A DNA stretch of 64,000 bases from positions 186,001 to 250,000 of the forward strand of contig NZ_JAUSVS010000002.1 in assembly GCF_030814835.1 (NCBI RefSeq), given 5' to 3'. Made by a program: the position numbers and the translations under genes. Each line of letters begins with the position of its first letter. The first letter of the stretch is position 1. The stretch comes from Caulobacter ginsengisoli. GTDB taxonomy: Bacteria; Pseudomonadota; Alphaproteobacteria; Caulobacterales; Caulobacteraceae. Under the pieces are notes generated by a model. That model did not search any database. It was given only the letters and a program-made list of their open reading frames with translations, and was not told the DNA's origin. Below, piece after piece: positions 60,941-64,000 of the stretch.

Positions 60941-60984
60941 CTTACGACGTAAGGTCTATCGCTTTATCGACCTTACGCCGTAAG
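60941..60984. promoter_or_regulatory. Twin TetR operators CTTACG-N-CGTAAG
   Basis: CTTACGACGTAAG (60941-60953) and CTTACGCCGTAAG (60972-60984) are 13-bp palindromes 31 bases apart, about three helical turns. With the flanking GGTC/GACC they make a 16-base inverted repeat with one mismatch. They fill the tetR/desaturase gap, so both genes would be repressed together. Confidence 0.7.
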
Positions 60985-61007
60985 CCCGGGCAAGCCAAGG
61001 AGTCGCC

Positions 61008-61781
61008 ATGTCCGCCGTCGATATCATGACCCTGCTGGTCCCGGTCACCTACCTGGCGTTCCTGGGTCTGGAGGCGCTGGCGCCGGCCCGGAAATTCCCG
61101 CCGGCCAGGGGCTGGCGGTGGCTGGGCGTGGGCTTTCTGATCCTCAACGGCCTGGTCCAGGTCGTCACGCCGCTGCTGATCCCGGCCCAATGGCTGGCGC
61201 GGCATCGGCTGCTGGACCTGACCGGACTGGGCGTCGGCTGGGGCGCGGTAGTCGGCTACGGGGTGCTGTCGTTCGTCAGCTATGTCTGGCACCGCTCGGC
61301 CCACCATTTCCCGCTGATGTGGCGCAGCTTTCACCAGATCCACCACAGCCCCCAGCGGGTCGACATGTCCGGCTCGCAGCTGTTCCACCCGCTGGAGATG
61401 CTGGTTTTCGCGGCGATGGGGGTGGCGATCACCACCTTGGTCCTGGGCCTGGACCCGCTGGCCGCGGCGGTCACCGGCTATGTCGCCGCCTTCTACGGCA
61501 TGTTCCAGCACCTGAACCTGAAGACCCCGCAATGGCTGGGCGTCATCATCCAGCGGCCCGAGGCCCACTGCCTGCACCATGGCCGGGGGGTGCATGCCTG
61601 GAACTACGCCGACCTGCCGGTCTGGGACATGATCTTCGGCTCCTGGCGCAATCCCAAGGCCTTTGAGGGCGAGGTCGGGTTCGACGCCCCGGCCGACCGG
61701 CGGCTCGGCGCGATGCTGGCCTTCGCGGATGTGAACGCGCCGATCAACGGGCCGGGGAGTTTGGGGCGGGCGAAGACCTAG
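61008..61781 (+). CDS. Sterol desaturase/fatty acid hydroxylase family protein
   Basis: The 257-residue membrane di-iron enzyme has the histidine motifs WHRSAHH (His95, 99, 100), FHQIHHS (His109, 112, 113) and HCLHHGRGVHAWNYADLP. Several hydrophobic helices surround them. Such enzymes hydroxylate or desaturate lipids with O2. CCAAGGAG lies before the ATG. Control by the divergent TetR via twin operators suggests induction by a lipid-like or toxic compound. Confidence 0.9.
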   Translation: MSAVDIMTLLVPVTYLAFLGLEALAPARKFPPARGWRWLGVGFLILNGLVQVVTPLLIPAQWLARHRLLDLTGLGVGWGAVVGYGVLSFVSYVWHRSAHHFPLMWRSFHQIHHSPQRVDMSGSQLFHPLEMLVFAAMGVAITTLVLGLDPLAAAVTGYVAAFYGMFQHLNLKTPQWLGVIIQRPEAHCLHHGRGVHAWNYADLPVWDMIFGSWRNPKAFEGEVGFDAPADRRLGAMLAFADVNAPINGPGSLGRAKT

Positions 61782-61814
61782 CATCCGACGCGATAGGGGG
61801 GCATCAAGGGGCGG

Positions 61815-64000
61815 ATGACTCCGCTCTCCGAACGCCTCGCCCCCTGCGGTCCGGTCGTGGACGCCAAGGCGGCCGGGCGGACGCGTGAGATTCTCGATGG
61901 CCGGGTCGAGGGGCTGGAGGCCGCCTGGCCGGCCCTCGGCCCCGTGTTCGGCGCCTCGCCCTATCTGGCCGGGCTGGCGCGGCAGGCGCCCCGGCGGCTG
62001 ACCGACATCCTGGCGAGCGATCCCGACCAGCGGCTGGCCGAGATACTGGCGGCCACGCTTGCCGCCGCCGATGAACCGGACACCGAGGCGGTCGGCCGGC
62101 GACTGCGCGAGCTGAAGGGCGACCTGCACCTGCTGACCGCCCTGGCGGACCTGGGCGGGGTCTGGGACCTGGACGCGGTGACCGGGGCGCTCAGCCGCTT
62201 CGCCGATGCGGCGCTGGCCACGGCCCTGATCCAGGCGGCCCGCATCGAGGCCGATCGCGGGCGGCTGGCGGCGCCGCAGCCGGGCCCGGCGGGACCGATC
62301 CCCGGCTTCTTCTGCCTGGCCATGGGCAAGCACGGGGCCTTCGAGCTCAACTATTCCAGCGATATCGACATCTCGATCTTCTACGAGCCCGATCTGCTGC
62401 CCCTGCTGGACGGCGCCGAGTCGGCGGAAACGGCGGTCAGGCTGACCCAGCATGTCGCCCGGCTGCTGCAGGACCGCACGGCCGACGGCTATGTGTTCCG
62501 GGTCGACCTGCGCCTGCGCCCCGACCCATCCTCGACCCCGCCGGCGGTGCCGGTCGAGGCCGCCTTCGCCTATTACGAGACGGTGGGCCAGAACTGGGAG
62601 CGGGCGGCCTTCATCAAGGCCCGGGTGGCGGCCGGCGACATCGTCCGGGGCCAGGCCTTCCTGGACGAGCTGCAGCCCTTCATCTGGCGCAAGAACCTGG
62701 ACTTCGGGGCCATCGCCGACATCCATTCGATCAAGCGTCAGATCCATGTCCACAAGGTCGACGACCGCCTGACCGCCAAGGGCGCCGATCTCAAGCTGGG
62801 CCATGGCGGCATCCGCGAGATCGAGTTCTACGCCCAGACCCAGCAGCTGATCCTGGGCGGCCGCCACCCCGACCTGCGCGCCCCGCGCACGGTCGACGCC
62901 CTGGCCCTCCTGGCCCGCGACGGCCAGATCACCGAGGAAACCGCCGGCTACATGACGGCCGCCTACCGCGACCTGCGGGCCCTGGAGCACCGCGCGCAGA
63001 TGCTGGCCGACGACCAGACGCACAAACTTCCGGAGGCCGACGGCGACCGCAAACGAGTGGCGGCGCTGTGGGGTCACGACAATCTGCGCACCTTCGATGC
63101 GACGGTGGGCAAGCTGCTGCAGGGGGTCAACCGCCGCTATGGCGAGCTGTTCCAGGGCGAAGAACAGCTGTCCTCGAAATTCGGCAGTCTGGTCTTCACC
63201 GGGGTCGAGGACGATCCCGAGACCCTGGCCACCCTCAAGCGCATGGGCTTTTCCAATCCGGCCCAGGTTTCCCAGGCCATCCGCAGCTGGCACCACGGCC
63301 GCATCGCCGCCACCCGCACCGAGCGGGGCCGCGAGCTGTTCACCCGCCTGGCCCCCCGCCTGCTCGACGCCATGGCCGCCACCGGCGCGCCGGACGCGGC
63401 CTTCAACCGGTTCTCGGACTTCTTCTCGCGCCTCAGCTCCGGCGTGCAGGTGCAGTCGCTGTTCCTGGCCCAGCCGAAGATATTCGAACTGGTGGTGCAG
63501 GTGATGGCCTTCGCCCCGCAGCTGGCCTCGACCCTGGCCCGGCGGCCGGCGGCGCTGGACGCCCTGCTGGACCCGGCCTTCTTCGCCCCGTTCGAGGCGG
63601 GGCAGGGGGAGGGGGCCTTCCGCGCCGCCCTGGCCGCGGCGGAGGGCTTTGAACAGGCCATGGACGCCGCCCGCCGGGTCCACCGCGAGCAGGCCTTCCG
63701 CATCGGGGTGCAGGTGATCAGCGGCTCGGCGACCGCCGCCGACGCCGGCGCCGCCTTCGCCGACCTGGCCGACCTGACCATCCAGGGCCTGGCCCCCGCC
63801 GCCCTGGCCGAGACCGTGCGGCAGGGCGGAACCTTCCCCGGCCAGGCAGCGGTGGTGGCGCTGGGCAAGTGCGGCTCGCGGGAGATGACCGCCCGCTCGG
63901 ACCTGGACCTGATGGTGCTCTATCGCTCGGACGTCCCGGGCGCGGCCTCGTCGATCCGGGAATGGGCGGCGGAGGTGTTCTTCGGCCGCTTCACCCAGCG
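61815..64000 (+). CDS. glnE: Glutamine synthetase adenylyltransferase/deadenylase GlnE, N-terminal part
   Basis: About 728 residues are visible before the window ends. The first nucleotidyltransferase domain has CLAMGKHGAFELNYSSDIDI with its Asp pair, followed by the GlnD/PII-responsive helical domain (KLGHGGIREIEFYAQTQQLI). The second transferase domain starts near the edge (VVALGKCGSREMTARSDLDLMVLY). GlnE adds or removes AMP on glutamine synthetase in response to nitrogen. ATG 61815 follows AAGGGG. The glnE position after the degP/two-component block matches rhizobial gene order. Confidence 0.95.
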   Translation, partial: MTPLSERLAPCGPVVDAKAAGRTREILDGRVEGLEAAWPALGPVFGASPYLAGLARQAPRRLTDILASDPDQRLAEILAATLAAADEPDTEAVGRRLRELKGDLHLLTALADLGGVWDLDAVTGALSRFADAALATALIQAARIEADRGRLAAPQPGPAGPIPGFFCLAMGKHGAFELNYSSDIDISIFYEPDLLPLLDGAESAETAVRLTQHVARLLQDRTADGYVFRVDLRLRPDPSSTPPAVPVEAAFAYYETVGQNWERAAFIKARVAAGDIVRGQAFLDELQPFIWRKNLDFGAIADIHSIKRQIHVHKVDDRLTAKGADLKLGHGGIREIEFYAQTQQLILGGRHPDLRAPRTVDALALLARDGQITEETAGYMTAAYRDLRALEHRAQMLADDQTHKLPEADGDRKRVAALWGHDNLRTFDATVGKLLQGVNRRYGELFQGEEQLSSKFGSLVFTGVEDDPETLATLKRMGFSNPAQVSQAIRSWHHGRIAATRTERGRELFTRLAPRLLDAMAATGAPDAAFNRFSDFFSRLSSGVQVQSLFLAQPKIFELVVQVMAFAPQLASTLARRPAALDALLDPAFFAPFEAGQGEGAFRAALAAAEGFEQAMDAARRVHREQAFRIGVQVISGSATAADAGAAFADLADLTIQGLAPAALAETVRQGGTFPGQAAVVALGKCGSREMTARSDLDLMVLYRSDVPGAASSIREWAAEVFFGRFTQ

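Overview
The window is high-GC, densely coded DNA from an alphaproteobacterium, most likely of the order Caulobacterales (Caulobacter/Phenylobacterium type). The reasons are a MucR regulator followed by a MopJ-like single-PAS protein, CtrA-type TTAA-N7-TTAA boxes, clusters of GANTC (CcrM) sites in promoters, three DUF2336 proteins, and the alphaproteobacterial block ccmIEFH-degP-two-component system-glnE. I see no tRNA, rRNA, CRISPR array, phage or insertion-sequence transposase.

Layout. 1-1.4 kb: the start of a secreted S9 peptidase, and a CsbD stress protein behind a putative general-stress sigma promoter. 1.4-10.1 kb: a tandemly duplicated module in which a LysR-type regulator gene lies divergent to a giant calcium-binding protein gene (seven-bladed FG-GAP propeller plus RTX repeats). 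There is one extra lysR, and the third lysR is frameshifted. Both divergent intergenic regions keep an identical 20-bp element. 10.1-17.2 kb: an accessory acyl-CoA/oxidative catabolism cluster (VOC protein, MaoC hydratase, NTF2-like protein, XRE/MmyB regulator, thioesterase, acyl-CoA synthetase, P450, enoyl-CoA hydratase). The synthetase and P450 share a 14-bp element placed as an inverted pair. 17.2-24.1 kb: cell-cycle and signalling genes (DUF2336, mucR, mopJ-like, sufE, two histidine kinases). Two long hairpin repeats of one family lie between sufE and the first kinase. 24.1-32.3 kb: housekeeping and hypothetical genes including prfC, a predicted gluzincin, a helical-repeat protein behind a CtrA box, and a second DUF2336 gene. 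32.4-35.4 kb: an NMT1/THI5-type ABC transporter, then the only large gene-free stretch (34899-35372). That stretch holds a candidate structured RNA on the minus strand and DnaA-box-like sites.

35.4-47.9 kb: an ABC-F ATPase, a class A penicillin-binding protein, YcgN, DUF805, a DnaJ-like chaperone, a PepSY-regulator-sensor operon, the third DUF2336 gene, a HisKA_2 kinase and an LDH-like dehydrogenase. 47.9-52.1 kb: a three-subunit molybdenum hydroxylase with a TetR gene upstream. Its large subunit has Met where the catalytic Glu of the family is expected. 52.2-64.0 kb: cytochrome c maturation genes ccmI, ccmE, ccmF and ccmH, with an intergenic palindromic repeat between ccmF and ccmH. These are followed by degP, an OmpR-type two-component system, a TetR-sterol desaturase divergent pair with twin operators, and the first part of glnE.

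The least expected features are the duplicated lysR-RTX module, the candidate structured RNA, the paired hairpin repeats, the GANTC cluster in front of the mopJ-like gene, the shared synthetase/P450 element and the Glu-to-Met change in the molybdenum subunit. All functional statements are read by eye from sequence; no database search was possible.
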